A stretch of DNA of 64,000 nt from Chryseobacterium sp. CH25 (GCF_004119455.1 NZ_NRQT01000002.1:255501-319500); one strand, 5' to 3'; shown: positions 19,690 through 29,126, counted from the stretch's first letter. Numbers and translations: made by a program. The notes: generated by a model from the sequence alone, not told the origin.

Positions 19690-20445
19690 TTACTGAACTT
19701 TGAATAAATTGATCGTGTAATCAAGTAATTTATGATCTCCATATTCGCCATGTCCCGGGACCACAATTTTTACATTGGGATATTCTTTTTTTACTTTTTC
19801 AACAGTAGCAGACCATGTTTTAACATTGGCGTCACCTAAATATCCCTTACCAGCTTCCAGTTCTTTTAACAGGCAGCCGCCAAACAGAATGTTTTCACTT
19901 GGAAAATAACCTACAGTGTTATCTTTTGTATGGCCTTCTCCGAAAAACTTTGTAATTGTTTTTTCATTACCTACTTTCAAAATCAAGGAATCGCTGAAGC
20001 TGTTTTGAGGAAGAACAAAATTATTTTCTTTGGCTAATTCAATTGTTTTAGAGTAGGAGTAGGAAGGTATATTGTGATTATGAAATGCCTGTAATCCTCC
20101 TGCGCTGTCATCATGAAAATGGGTAGGGATAACTGCATTGATTTTTGCATGCAGTGTCTTATTGACCCATTGGATAAGTTCTTCTGAACTTTTATCATTT
20201 ATTGGAGTATCAAAAACAATGGTCTCATTACTGTTTTTTACAATAAGCCCATTGCAGGGAACATTTCCAAAATCATTAGTTTGTTTAAAAGAAGTATGGA
20301 TAAAAGAATTCTCTGAAATCTGTGTAATGATGAGGTTTTCAGATTTATAAATCTCCTTTGCCCTGAAGTTATTTTTATGCTGAGAATTGCAGCTTAACAG
20401 GAAAAAGGAAAATAAAATAATGAATATACCTTTCATTGTTTTCAT
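19690..20445 (-). CDS. Subclass B1 metallo-beta-lactamase, predicted lipoprotein
   Basis: A 251-residue zinc hydrolase that should open beta-lactam rings, including carbapenems. All B1 zinc ligands are present: THFHDDSAGG (His116, His118, Asp120 in standard numbering), GEGHTKDN (His196), FGGCLLK (Cys221) and VPGHGEYG (His263). The signal sequence ends in LLSCNSQ, a lipobox, so it is probably anchored to a membrane rather than free in the periplasm. I start at the ATG at 20445, which gives the natural signal peptide. Chromosomal B1 enzymes are common in this genus (BlaB, IND and CGB types). Confidence 0.93.
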   Translation of the reverse strand: MKTMKGIFIILFSFFLLSCNSQHKNNFRAKEIYKSENLIITQISENSFIHTSFKQTNDFGNVPCNGLIVKNSNETIVFDTPINDKSSEELIQWVNKTLHAKINAVIPTHFHDDSAGGLQAFHNHNIPSYSYSKTIELAKENNFVLPQNSFSDSLILKVGNEKTITKFFGEGHTKDNTVGYFPSENILFGGCLLKELEAGKGYLGDANVKTWSATVEKVKKEYPNVKIVVPGHGEYGDHKLLDYTINLFKVQ

Positions 20446-20510
20446 AGTTTCTTCTGATTTTCTGTAGAATAAATTACAAAATATCTGCAAACGGATGAGC
20501 TGAAAATATT

Positions 20511-21500
20511 CTATTTTTTCTCAACCCAATTCATAAATTCACTAAAGACGCTCATCCACATATCTTGTGGTTCTTCATTAGGATTAGATGGAACGGTCTC
20601 GAATCCATGGTCGTAGTCCGGATATATTCTGTAGGTTAGATTTTTTTTATGTTTTCTGATAAATTCAGATTTGATAATTAATGATGATTCAATAGGTACG
20701 GCCTGATCCTGGGTTCCAATTGCTGCAAAAATAGGAATGTTTATCCTTAATAAATTTTCAACAGCAGGTTCAGAAAACTCATGCCATCTTTTATAGGTAT
20801 TGTCCATCCAGAATTTGTTGATATCATTTGGGTGGGCTTCTATATCCTTTAATTTTTCATAAAGAGTGTCTAGTTTCATAGCTGCGGTTTTTTCATCAAT
20901 CTTTTTTTCACTGACTTCCTTTCTTATCATAAGAGCGAAATCATTGTACTGGCTGTTTCCGCTTCCAGACCAGAATCCGATATGGGTTAAATTTTTATTG
21001 ACAGTTCCTAATTTTGCAACAACGTCACTTCCTTCGGAATGTCCAATAGCAATTATATTTTTAGGAGTCTCTATCTTTTTAATGAAATCATGAAGAACAT
21101 TATTATACTGCCAGACCCTGTAATTCAGGGATTCATTTTCATAAAAACATTTTGATGGCTGATATTCCTTATTGGTAGTAACAAAAGGAACACATTTTTT
21201 AGCCACTACAACAAAAGCATAATCCTTTGGAAGTTTTTCCAGATCAAAAGGAACAGTAGAGACTACAGATGTTGTTTTACTGTCTTTGGTAACAGTGAAC
21301 ATAGGGAAAGCTCCCGATCCGTGTATAAATAAAAGAATTCCTGTTGTATTACTAATCTTTTCCCGGGAATAAACATAATAATTAATGGTGTCATTCTTTT
21401 TGATGACTGAATGGTGCTTAAAATGTTCATACGAAGTAATGTTCTGTGAAAAACTCCATTGACAAAGAAAAAAAAGAATTCCGAATAATATTTTGTTCAT
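20511..21500 (-). CDS. Exported alpha/beta hydrolase, prolyl-oligopeptidase/dienelactone-hydrolase type
   Basis: A 329-residue protein with a signal peptide (MNKILFGILFFLCQWSFSQ). The hydrolase core shows LLFIHGSGAFP near residue 55, the nucleophile elbow IGHSEGSDV near 153, the acid in GTQDQAVP near 265 and the His in YPDYDHGFE near 300. Substrate unknown; it could be an esterase or peptidase acting in the periplasm. Its upstream side is the DnaA-box cluster. Confidence 0.82.
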   Translation of the reverse strand: MNKILFGILFFLCQWSFSQNITSYEHFKHHSVIKKNDTINYYVYSREKISNTTGILLFIHGSGAFPMFTVTKDSKTTSVVSTVPFDLEKLPKDYAFVVVAKKCVPFVTTNKEYQPSKCFYENESLNYRVWQYNNVLHDFIKKIETPKNIIAIGHSEGSDVVAKLGTVNKNLTHIGFWSGSGNSQYNDFALMIRKEVSEKKIDEKTAAMKLDTLYEKLKDIEAHPNDINKFWMDNTYKRWHEFSEPAVENLLRINIPIFAAIGTQDQAVPIESSLIIKSEFIRKHKKNLTYRIYPDYDHGFETVPSNPNEEPQDMWMSVFSEFMNWVEKK

Positions 21501-21563
21501 AGTTCTATTACTTATGGATATTAGTGTTTCACGTAAAAGTATGAATTATAGGAATTAAAAAAG

Positions 21564-21737
21564 TTATCCACATAAACTTATCCACGTTTGTTTTAGGATG
21601 TGGAAAACTTTATGTGGATATGTTTATTTATTTAAACAGTTGAAATATAGTTATTTGTTATCTTGTTTTTATGCTTTTTAAAAAGTTATCCACATTTTAT
21701 GGATAGTGGTTAAGGGATTGTTGAAAAGTTATCCACA
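21564..21737. other. Cluster of DnaA boxes, candidate replication origin
   Basis: TTATCCACA occurs exactly at 21564-21572, 21686-21694 and 21729-21737. One-mismatch copies lie at 21578-21586 (TTATCCACG) and, in reverse, at 21599-21607 (TGTGGAAAA) and 21613-21621 (TGTGGATAT). Six boxes in 175 bases with an AT-rich stretch at about 21620-21685 between them is the usual make-up of oriC. No dnaA gene is nearby and flanking genes do not switch strand, so it could also be a DnaA-titration or regulatory locus. Confidence 0.6.
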
Positions 21738-21817
21738 TGTTTTACCAACATTATGGAAAACGATGAAACCCTTATAAATAAGGTTGATTCCGTGATTTTT
21801 TAATAGCCTTAAAGGTC

Positions 21818-22834
21818 CTATAAATTTTCTATGAATTGCTCATACCCACTTTTTTCCAAAAGATCTGTGGCATTTAAATGATAAACATCTTTCCAGGACT
21901 CCGGGCCGTTTTTTTCAACATATTTTTCAATGATCCTGAATCCCAGCCAATAATTCATTGATTTTGGAGCATCCGGGAAAAGCTTGAGTTTATCATTTCT
22001 CAGTAAAGGATTATTTCCTGAACGATCTGAAAAATAAGGCTTTAGTTTTATGAATATTTCTTTTTCATGATTGAGATACCAGCTCCAGTTCTTCTTTGAC
22101 ATATTTTCAACGGCTTCATATTTTTCCATTTTACGGTTAAAGAAGACATAAGTAAAATAGCAGGCAAAACCTTCATCTATTGTCTGGCTCAAGGCAGATC
22201 CGCCATTGCTGTCTGTATTTCTGAAATGTTCGTACACCAGATGATTCAGTTCATGGGGAAGAGCTTTTTCAAGAGAGTAAAGGATATCCACATCTTTATT
22301 ATTAAGCTCTAAAGCAAATTGTTCTGCATTGCATCCGCCAAATGAAATTCCGGTGATGGGAGTAAAGATTAAGCTGATTTTTGCCTTAGGCTGATAAGGA
22401 ACCAATTTGTTGAATTGGGCTAAGGTTTTTTGAAAATGTTTTTTAAGATCAATACTTAAAACAATATTGGCTTTTTCTTCAAGCTCCTGCTTATTCTTGT
22501 TATATAAGGATTGGTTCCAGGCAATCATTCCTTTAGGATTGTTGAACAGGTTAGCATTTTCATCCCCGAAAATCACTCCATAGCAGCTGTCCCATAATTT
22601 TTTATGTGGCAGATAGACATTTTTAACGATCCTTGCAGAATCATATTGCTTATTTTTATGAGCAAGAAGCTGATGTTTGAAGAGATTATTAATAACAATA
22701 TTCTCAACTTTTACACTATCAGCTACCTTTTCTAATCTGTTATAATCAAAATTTTTATCTGTAGTAAGAGATGCGTTTCGTGTAGAGCAGGAAAGCACAA
22801 TAAATACTGATAAAACCGAAATAATTTTTTTCAT
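21818..22834 (-). CDS. Putative zinc metallopeptidase lipoprotein
   Basis: A 338-residue lipoprotein: the signal sequence ends in LSCSTRN, a lipobox. HELNHLVYEH near residue 190 fits HExxH, and DEGFACYF about 25 residues later could supply the third, glutamate ligand of a gluzincin. It resembles DUF2268-type proteins, but I cannot fix the family. It probably forms a two-gene unit with the GEIHG protein upstream (17-base gap). Confidence 0.72.
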   Translation of the reverse strand: MKKIISVLSVFIVLSCSTRNASLTTDKNFDYNRLEKVADSVKVENIVINNLFKHQLLAHKNKQYDSARIVKNVYLPHKKLWDSCYGVIFGDENANLFNNPKGMIAWNQSLYNKNKQELEEKANIVLSIDLKKHFQKTLAQFNKLVPYQPKAKISLIFTPITGISFGGCNAEQFALELNNKDVDILYSLEKALPHELNHLVYEHFRNTDSNGGSALSQTIDEGFACYFTYVFFNRKMEKYEAVENMSKKNWSWYLNHEKEIFIKLKPYFSDRSGNNPLLRNDKLKLFPDAPKSMNYWLGFRIIEKYVEKNGPESWKDVYHLNATDLLEKSGYEQFIENL

Positions 22835-22851
22835 TGAAAGGAGGCAAATGA

Positions 22852-23910
22852 TTATTGTATAGGGGTTAAAGCTTTTGAATTTTTTGTGATCACAACATAC
22901 TGAAAATAATCCAGAGTGTGGGTGTTTTCCTGTGGAGTAAAGCTTTCTCCAAACATTCTGGATTTTACAGATATTAATTTATCTGCATGTTGATAAGGAG
23001 AATTATTAGCATTAAGTTTGAATAATGTAATGGAATTAGGTTTTGCAAAATCTTTGAAGTCATTAATTCCTTTTACCAACATGAATGGCCCATCAGCATT
23101 AATCCAGTCTATTTTTTCATCTTCTGGAGTAGGGAACTGTGGATTTTTTGGCAGATACATTTCACTGTCTAAAGGGTAGCTTACAATGCTTGATGTTTTA
23201 AAGCCTGAGTTTTTAAGTTCTTCTGCAAAAGGCATCTTATCTTTTTTTACACCATGTTGAAGGACATGATAAAACCCGAAAAGCCCATAGAATTTCTCAT
23301 GCTCAATATTCTGCTTCTTCACTGCATTTTTAAAGTTGACGATCATCGAAGAATCCCTGGATATTTTACGGGAATTGTTATTGAAATCTGTATCAATCCC
23401 AATCACGGATATTTTTAAAGAATCTTTTAGGGTTTGATTATAATCATAAACGGCGTTCCACTTATCCATTAATTCCTTACTGGATTGTTGTGGAATTCTC
23501 TTTTTTACAGCCAGTACAACTTCTTTAAGCAAGTTTTGATCTTTTGTATTTCCATGAAGAAACAGATTCAGTTTATGGGAATTGGTGCTGTCCATTTCAG
23601 CAATATAATATTTAACACCTGATTTCTGGTTTAAAAATTTCAGTAAATCAAGATCCAGCTTTTGGTTGTCTGCATATCCATGAATTTCTCCCAAAAGAAT
23701 AACCTGAGAATTGTAGAAATGATTATCAAATAATTTACCGTCTATTTTATCATTTATTTGAGTATGGTTGTTTTTCAGATAATCTGTGAATTCGGAATCT
23801 TTTCCGCCAATAAAAATTCTGTTACTTACAAACGCATACAGAATAGAAATTAAAATGACAGCCAATACGGTAAGTACAGCGTATTTGAAGAATTTGAGAA
23901 TTTTTTTCAT
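22852..23910 (-). CDS. EreA/ChaN-like (Tiki superfamily) membrane-anchored protein
   Basis: A 352-residue protein with one N-terminal membrane helix (YAVLTVLAVILISILYAFVS). LLGEIHGYADN near residue 75 is the signature of the EreA/ChaN/TraB superfamily, which includes erythromycin esterases and haem-binding or peptidase-like proteins; a second motif, GIDTDFNNN, lies near 170. Catalysis is possible but unproven. It is followed after 17 bases by the putative metallopeptidase gene. Confidence 0.68.
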   Translation of the reverse strand: MKKILKFFKYAVLTVLAVILISILYAFVSNRIFIGGKDSEFTDYLKNNHTQINDKIDGKLFDNHFYNSQVILLGEIHGYADNQKLDLDLLKFLNQKSGVKYYIAEMDSTNSHKLNLFLHGNTKDQNLLKEVVLAVKKRIPQQSSKELMDKWNAVYDYNQTLKDSLKISVIGIDTDFNNNSRKISRDSSMIVNFKNAVKKQNIEHEKFYGLFGFYHVLQHGVKKDKMPFAEELKNSGFKTSSIVSYPLDSEMYLPKNPQFPTPEDEKIDWINADGPFMLVKGINDFKDFAKPNSITLFKLNANNSPYQHADKLISVKSRMFGESFTPQENTHTLDYFQYVVITKNSKALTPIQ

Positions 23911-24112
23911 GGTTTATTTTTGAACTAAAATATTATAAAAAAAGAATAGTAAGAAATTTTATAAGCTCAATGGTTGAATTTTCTTTCTGAATGGTAATCC
24001 GGAGAGCTCAATTGATAAAAAAGTTATTGTCTAAATTTGATTTTTAACAGGCATGACAATATATGAGCTCAAAGATTTGGCTCATTCTATTAATTTTTTA
24101 AAGTTCAAAAAG

Positions 24113-24616
24113 TTATTCTTTGTCCTTGTAAATATTCCAGAAGTTGAAATCTGTCATAGGAGCATCTGTGATTCCTATATTACGGCCCATTGTTACGATT
24201 TGTCCTCTGTGATAAGTTCCGTGAAGAATAGCATGTTGGATATATTCATATTTTGAAAAGTCACATTGAAACCATTGGGATTCTATTTTTACATTTTTTA
24301 TTAGGTCTTCTTCAGATAAGCTTTCTACGTAATCCACCAGTTTTTGTGAATTACTTTTTATATTCCTGAAAACTTCTTCTTTACTGGATTCAGCGGTAGT
24401 TTTAGCAAAATCAAAATCGTTGTTTTCGGAAATATGACTCCACCAGTATTCCTGAGTCTGCCAGATGTGATGCAGTGTTTTTAAGATAGTTGGAAAGCTT
24501 GAAATGGTCTCCTGATTAAGCTGTTCATCAGATTTTGTGGATAGCCAGTCAATGTATTTATTGACTACCCAATTGTTGTACTCAGCGGTTTTAGTGATTA
24601 ATGTTTTTAAGCTCAT
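24113..24616 (-). CDS. DinB family protein
   Basis: A 167-residue four-helix-bundle protein of the DinB/YfiT group, often metal-binding thiol transferases. Likely metal ligands are the His in LKTLHHIWQTQEYWW (about 47) and in HAILHGTYHRGQ (about 129-140), the usual spacing of the three DinB histidines. It lies 33 bases downstream of the tautomerase gene. The substrate is unknown. Confidence 0.88.
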   Translation of the reverse strand: MSLKTLITKTAEYNNWVVNKYIDWLSTKSDEQLNQETISSFPTILKTLHHIWQTQEYWWSHISENNDFDFAKTTAESSKEEVFRNIKSNSQKLVDYVESLSEEDLIKNVKIESQWFQCDFSKYEYIQHAILHGTYHRGQIVTMGRNIGITDAPMTDFNFWNIYKDKE

Positions 24617-24649
24617 GATATTTATATTTTGTGGTTTTAAAAATGAGTG

Positions 24650-25033
24650 TCAAAGCCCAAAATGACGGTCATGATTAGAGTTCTCAGGATTAATGAGGGC
24701 TTTGTTGGTATAAGTAGCTGCTTCAAATTCATAGATATTTACCGATAGAAATGAAATATCAGGAAGTAGTTCTGTAAGCCGTGTGCTTATTTGTTTTGAA
24801 AGATCTGCTTTTTGTTCTGTACTGCGTCCTTGCATAATGTATCCGAAGACGTGCAGGAAGTTCTTTTTGCCTTCTCCTAATCGATAATAGTGATAAGGTT
24901 GCAGTCTTACTTTAATATCATTCACAGCAAACAGGTTTGTTGATTGAGCCACATGATATACTGCATCCATGATTTCATCCGGAGTTCTTTGTTGGAGAAT
25001 ATCCTGTGAGCATTCTATGATGAAATGTGGCAT
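24650..25033 (-). CDS. 5-carboxymethyl-2-hydroxymuconate isomerase-like tautomerase
   Basis: A 127-residue protein of the CHMI family. The N-terminal MPHFIIEC exposes the catalytic Pro after Met removal, and the chain has typical length and the motif GYIMQGRS (about 67). The classic role is isomerisation in homoprotocatechuate degradation, but no other genes of that pathway are here, so the actual substrate is open. Confidence 0.87.
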   Translation of the reverse strand: MPHFIIECSQDILQQRTPDEIMDAVYHVAQSTNLFAVNDIKVRLQPYHYYRLGEGKKNFLHVFGYIMQGRSTEQKADLSKQISTRLTELLPDISFLSVNIYEFEAATYTNKALINPENSNHDRHFGL

Positions 25034-25099
25034 AAATGTTTTGTGATATGATTTTTGTTATGTAAAAATAAGAAAAATATGAATCCATTTTTCAAATAA

Positions 25100-25126
25100 A
25101 AAACCGCTCGGAAATGGAGCGGTTTT
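25100..25126. terminator. Bidirectional terminator
   Basis: AAAACCGCTC pairs with GAGCGGTTTT around a seven-base loop, 13 bases after the serine-hydrolase stop on the minus strand. Confidence 0.88.
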
Positions 25127-25139
25127 GGGGTTGTATATT

Positions 25140-26750
25140 TTACAGAACAGTTTTTTTTATACTATACTGAGGTTTTACAGGATCAGACATATCCAATACA
25201 ATATCATACTGACCCTCTTCTGCTATCGGAAAATCATAGGCATTAAGAGCAATGGTTTTTCCGTCGTTGTTTAGGCCAAGGTTATATCCCCAATCATTAT
25301 CAAGTCTGAATTTCAGATTGCCTTTTTTCAGATGAAAGTTTTTGAGGAAATAAAGATTTTGATTCTTGGGATCTACTAACAATGGAGTGTCTTTACCATC
25401 CCAGCCACCTGGCGTTGCATTTCCAATGATTCCCCATAGATAATTAGAAGCTTTTCTTGTCCCTGTTTTTACACTTCCATCACGGAACTTAACGGCCAAT
25501 GAATTTATTTTTCCTGATTCATCCGGTTTAAAAGTAAATGTGAAATTATCATCCAATTGGAATGAAGTATTAGTGATAGGAAACAGAGAGCAGATAGGAA
25601 ATCCTTTTTCTCTGAAAAGAACTTGCCCGTCTACGACTGTTACATAGAAATCGGTAGTTCCTGTAGAGTAAACTCCTTCCAGTTCTTTTAATTGCTGTGA
25701 ATTAATTTTGGCTGGTGTCGGGATATTATAAGGTTTGTTGTATAGTATGTTTTCAATCTTTGGAATAATAGTATCAGTATGTGATAAATCAGAATTTGAG
25801 ATCACAATAATACAAATATCATCTTCCAATATTCTGTAGTATCTGCTTCTATAGCCTGGCCCGCCACCGTCATGACCAATTCTGTTTTTACCATCTTTGA
25901 GTAGGCGATCAGTGCCCAATCCATAATGGTCATTAAGGTAAGGAGTAAACATTTTTTCAATGGTTTCCTTTTTAAGAATGGTATTGGTTTTAAAAGATTC
26001 GTTGAACTTGAAAAGGTCTTCCACAGTAGAATACATGGCTCCGGCAGCAAAAGGATGATCGGTTTTAAAACGTAAAGCTTCGTTGGAATTATTAGGTGAT
26101 AAAAATTCATATCCGAAGGCTTTGTTTTCATCAGTAACCATATTAAAATGAAAGCCGGTATGATTCATTTGCAGAGGCTTCAGAATATAATTTTCAATTA
26201 CCTTTTCATAGCCTGATCCGGTTACTTTTCTGATGATATACCCAAGAATATAATATCCGGAATTTGAATAATCCCATTTTTTGCCTGGTGAAAAGTCTAG
26301 CGGCTTTGAAGCAATGAATTTCATAAACGTTTCTTCATCTACAGTATTTTCTGAGGCTGTATCATTGGGGATTCCTGAGGTATGAGAAAGAAGATTAGCA
26401 ATGGTGATACTATCTCCTTTTGGAAAGTTAGGGTAGTATTTGGAAAGTTTATCATTGATAGATAATTTTCCTTCTTCTTCCAGTTTCAGAATTACTGTGG
26501 CTGTGAACATTTTTGTGGTGGAGAAAATCCGGTAAAGACTGTTATTGGTGTTCTTTTCTTTTTTAGGGCCGTTTCTGTAGCCATAACTTTTCTCAAAAAT
26601 AATTTTTCCTTTTTCAGCGACAAGAACAGTACCACTGAATTGATCTGCTTGGTCATAAGCTGCTAATAATTGTTCCAGCTGTTTTATTTTTTGTGAAAAA
26701 ACAGGATTAGCTGCCAAAATTACCAGAAGGCAGGTTAGAATGATTCTCAT
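25140..26750 (-). CDS. Exported serine hydrolase (class C beta-lactamase/PBP4*-like)
   Basis: A 536-residue protein with a signal peptide (MRIILTCLLVILAANPVFSQ). The catalytic SxxK is in IFSTTKMF near residue 81, and YSNSGYY near 166 supplies the Tyr-x-Asn motif. The catalytic half covers about residues 25-350; the rest (about 350-536) is strand-rich with a repeated KFRLDN/KFRDG style, as in DUF3471-type C-terminal extensions. Such proteins are esterases or D-aminopeptidases rather than true beta-lactamases. Confidence 0.87.
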   Translation of the reverse strand: MRIILTCLLVILAANPVFSQKIKQLEQLLAAYDQADQFSGTVLVAEKGKIIFEKSYGYRNGPKKEKNTNNSLYRIFSTTKMFTATVILKLEEEGKLSINDKLSKYYPNFPKGDSITIANLLSHTSGIPNDTASENTVDEETFMKFIASKPLDFSPGKKWDYSNSGYYILGYIIRKVTGSGYEKVIENYILKPLQMNHTGFHFNMVTDENKAFGYEFLSPNNSNEALRFKTDHPFAAGAMYSTVEDLFKFNESFKTNTILKKETIEKMFTPYLNDHYGLGTDRLLKDGKNRIGHDGGGPGYRSRYYRILEDDICIIVISNSDLSHTDTIIPKIENILYNKPYNIPTPAKINSQQLKELEGVYSTGTTDFYVTVVDGQVLFREKGFPICSLFPITNTSFQLDDNFTFTFKPDESGKINSLAVKFRDGSVKTGTRKASNYLWGIIGNATPGGWDGKDTPLLVDPKNQNLYFLKNFHLKKGNLKFRLDNDWGYNLGLNNDGKTIALNAYDFPIAEEGQYDIVLDMSDPVKPQYSIKKTVL

Positions 26751-26819
26751 GTATCTTTTATTATAAGACAGCTGTAAAGTAGTTTGTATTACATTTTGCT
26801 TGTATTTAAACTTATTATT

Positions 26820-27335
26820 TTAAACATTATTCTGATACCATACTTTTTTTATCCTTTCAGTTACTTCATCTGCTTTCTCTTTTGTAATCCAGTCAATAAT
26901 TCTTTTTTCACCATTATTATTTATAAATACAACAGAGTAAGTAGCATCTACCCATGAGAAATGATAGCGGGTACCGAATTGATACTTTTCTATTTTAAAA
27001 TCTATTGTCTGAATATCTTTAATTTCCTGTTTCAGGAATATTTTTGAACCAACAAATAATTTGTTTTTATATTTTATTGTAATGGTTTCTTGTTCAACAA
27101 TGAGAAGTGTTTTTCCAAAGGTATTCCAGAGCCAGAAATATAAAAAAAGAGTGAAAAATGCTACAAAAGGAATTACATTGATGAGATAGTTGATTACAGA
27201 CAGAAAATAAGTTTCTTTAACAGATACCAAAGGGATTAAAATAATAATAATAAAAAGAAATACTATTAAAGCTAAGCTTGTAATAAAGGTCACCAACCAG
27301 TTAATTCTATTTTTTACTTTAATTATGGTACACAT
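26820..27335 (-). CDS. Membrane protein with PH-like C-terminal domain
   Basis: A 171-residue protein with two N-terminal membrane helices (about 14-33 and 44-68) followed by a strand-rich domain ending in a helix (WITKEKADEVTERIKKVWY). Two helices and then a pleckstrin-like fold is the layout of bacterial PH-domain proteins; I infer that from pattern only. A protein of similar build follows upstream at 27366, suggesting an old duplication. Confidence 0.65.
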   Translation of the reverse strand: MCTIIKVKNRINWLVTFITSLALIVFLFIIIILIPLVSVKETYFLSVINYLINVIPFVAFFTLFLYFWLWNTFGKTLLIVEQETITIKYKNKLFVGSKIFLKQEIKDIQTIDFKIEKYQFGTRYHFSWVDATYSVVFINNNGEKRIIDWITKEKADEVTERIKKVWYQNNV

Positions 27336-27365
27336 TTTTAGATTTTTTGACTAATATTTCTTATA

Positions 27366-27887
27366 TTATTGAATATTTTTTCGTTGGTAAAGCAACGTTT
27401 TTTTAGCACCAGCATTATTTCTAATAGTTGGAGAATCGTATTTCCAACTCGGAAGATGCTTAATAAGTTGATCTATCAATTTATCTATTCCAGGGGTATT
27501 TTCATAAGTAAATTCATAGCTGTTCTCATCGGTAATGATTTCTATTCCGGTTTGTCTGGCAGTGTTTAATATCGGAATACTGAATGAATATACCGTGATA
27601 ATTTGATTCCATTCTATCCATTCAATGGTTCTTTCCTGTTTTACATAAAATCCATTATTGATGTATTGAAAAATACCGTCATCAGCATAGCGCTGGTTCA
27701 TTTCTTTTTCAACAGATTCATAATTTTCTTTGTCGTTCGAGGTATAAATTTTCGCTACTGAAAAACAAAGAATAGCAAAACACAAAAAAATAATGAAATA
27801 GGAAATTGTTTCACTGTCAAAGACCGGATAATAAATGTAAACTAATGCTACAATAATAAGATCTGTTATGATTACTTTTTTCATCAA
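27366..27887 (-). CDS. Membrane protein, unknown function (PH-like layout)
   Basis: A 173-residue protein with two N-terminal membrane helices (about 4-21 and 30-45) and a soluble domain with alternating strands (ERTIEWIEWNQIITVYSF, GIEIITDENSYEFTY). It ends in a helix and a basic tail. The build resembles its downstream neighbour. The first two codons are both Met; either could be the start. No known family. Confidence 0.65.
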   Translation of the reverse strand: MMKKVIITDLIIVALVYIYYPVFDSETISYFIIFLCFAILCFSVAKIYTSNDKENYESVEKEMNQRYADDGIFQYINNGFYVKQERTIEWIEWNQIITVYSFSIPILNTARQTGIEIITDENSYEFTYENTPGIDKLIDQLIKHLPSWKYDSPTIRNNAGAKKTLLYQRKNIQ

Positions 27888-27925
27888 TAATAGTTTTTCT
27901 CGTACATCGCTAAATATAAAGACTG

Positions 27926-28705
27926 TTATATCTTTTCAAAATATTTCCCTTTAAACTGATACCGTATCTTTTTAACTGTGATCTTAGAATCTGCCTGTAT
28001 TAAAGGAATACTGATGATTTTATTTTTCGGATCGTATTCAATTTCATAATCTCTTCCTTCATATTGTCTGTTGGTAGAAGCAGTAAGGTCTACTTCATAA
28101 CTCAACTGGTTTTTTATTCCGCTTTGGGTTTTTATTAATTGAGCTTTATCATTCAGCTTTCCGTTATCAATAGAAAAAACTTTGATGGCATGGTAGCTCA
28201 TTCCTGAGCTCAGGATCGCTTTACTTTGAGCAAGGTAATATTTTTTGTTTTCAGAAATGATATCATTGACCTGGGTATAATAGTTGCCAGGATCACCTTC
28301 ACCCTGGCTCTCTACAGTTTTAGAATATATTTTTTTATCTACCTCATACTGGAAGACATTCTTAAAAAAATGCATGCTTCCGCCTGTCCAGGTATCCCAT
28401 GAATAAATTCTGAATTTACCATCTTCGGAAGTTGCAATAATTAACCCGATTTTCTCTAAAGATTTGAAAGGATGGCTTATGGTTTGGGAATGTGAAGACG
28501 TATATTGAACTAATAATTTTTCAAATTTGGTATTGGCTGTCGCAAGTGAATCATAAGAATTTTCGTTATTTCTACCCTCAGAAGACCAGTAATCAATCTT
28601 TTGAAAGGCTTTACTCAGTTGTTTCTCAATAGTTGATATATTCTGTCCGAACAAAAAATGAGCGGTGAGTACAAATAAAAATCCAAGTATATTTTTTGTT
28701 TTCAT
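27926..28705 (-). CDS. Exported protein of unknown function
   Basis: A 259-residue protein with a signal peptide (MKTKNILGFLFVLTAHFLFGQ) and a strand-rich mature part, including FRIYSWDTWTGGSMHFF near residue 125, a segment that recurs in flavobacterial periplasmic proteins. No catalytic motif is visible. It precedes two small membrane-protein genes on the same strand. Confidence 0.7.
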   Translation of the reverse strand: MKTKNILGFLFVLTAHFLFGQNISTIEKQLSKAFQKIDYWSSEGRNNENSYDSLATANTKFEKLLVQYTSSHSQTISHPFKSLEKIGLIIATSEDGKFRIYSWDTWTGGSMHFFKNVFQYEVDKKIYSKTVESQGEGDPGNYYTQVNDIISENKKYYLAQSKAILSSGMSYHAIKVFSIDNGKLNDKAQLIKTQSGIKNQLSYEVDLTASTNRQYEGRDYEIEYDPKNKIISIPLIQADSKITVKKIRYQFKGKYFEKI

Positions 28706-28736
28706 GGTATGGTCTAAATATTCGAAATTTAATCTG

Positions 28737-29110
28737 TTATTTTCTGCATTTTAACTGAAATACATTTCCCTCAGGATCTATACCGTCACATAACCAGAAA
28801 TCATAGTTTTCAAAGGTTTTAATAGCTCTCATCTCTACTTTTTTGTGAGCAGTTCATTTCTTGTTGATTCAATATCCGTATCCACTTCAAAAACAAGTTT
28901 GGTATTGTTGTCAAATTGGTAACCTGTTTCTATTTTTTCAAGATATTGATCTCCGATTTTATGGAGTCCGATATTAACTGCTCCGGCGTTCATTAAAACC
29001 CAAACAGAATCTTCCTCAATCACTTTTAAGTTAAAGTTTTCAACATAAAAGTTCTTAAGCAAATTGGTATTTTGTGCATAAAGAATGATGGAATCCAGTT
29101 TTATATTCAT
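28737..29110 (-). pseudogene. VOC (glyoxalase/bleomycin-resistance) family protein, frameshifted
   Basis: From the ATG at 29110 the frame reads MNIKLDSIILYAQNT and stays open to a stop at 28835. One extra base in the six-A run (T on the plus strand, 28839-28844) restores the C-terminal half, which contains FWLCDGIDPEGNVFQLK, the typical VOC end with its metal-ligand-like Glu. The restored protein has 124 residues, normal for the family. It lies 16 bases after the NTF2-like gene. It is probably intact in the cell and broken only in this sequence. Confidence 0.8.
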
Positions 29111-29126
29111 GTTGACAAAAAGTTTT

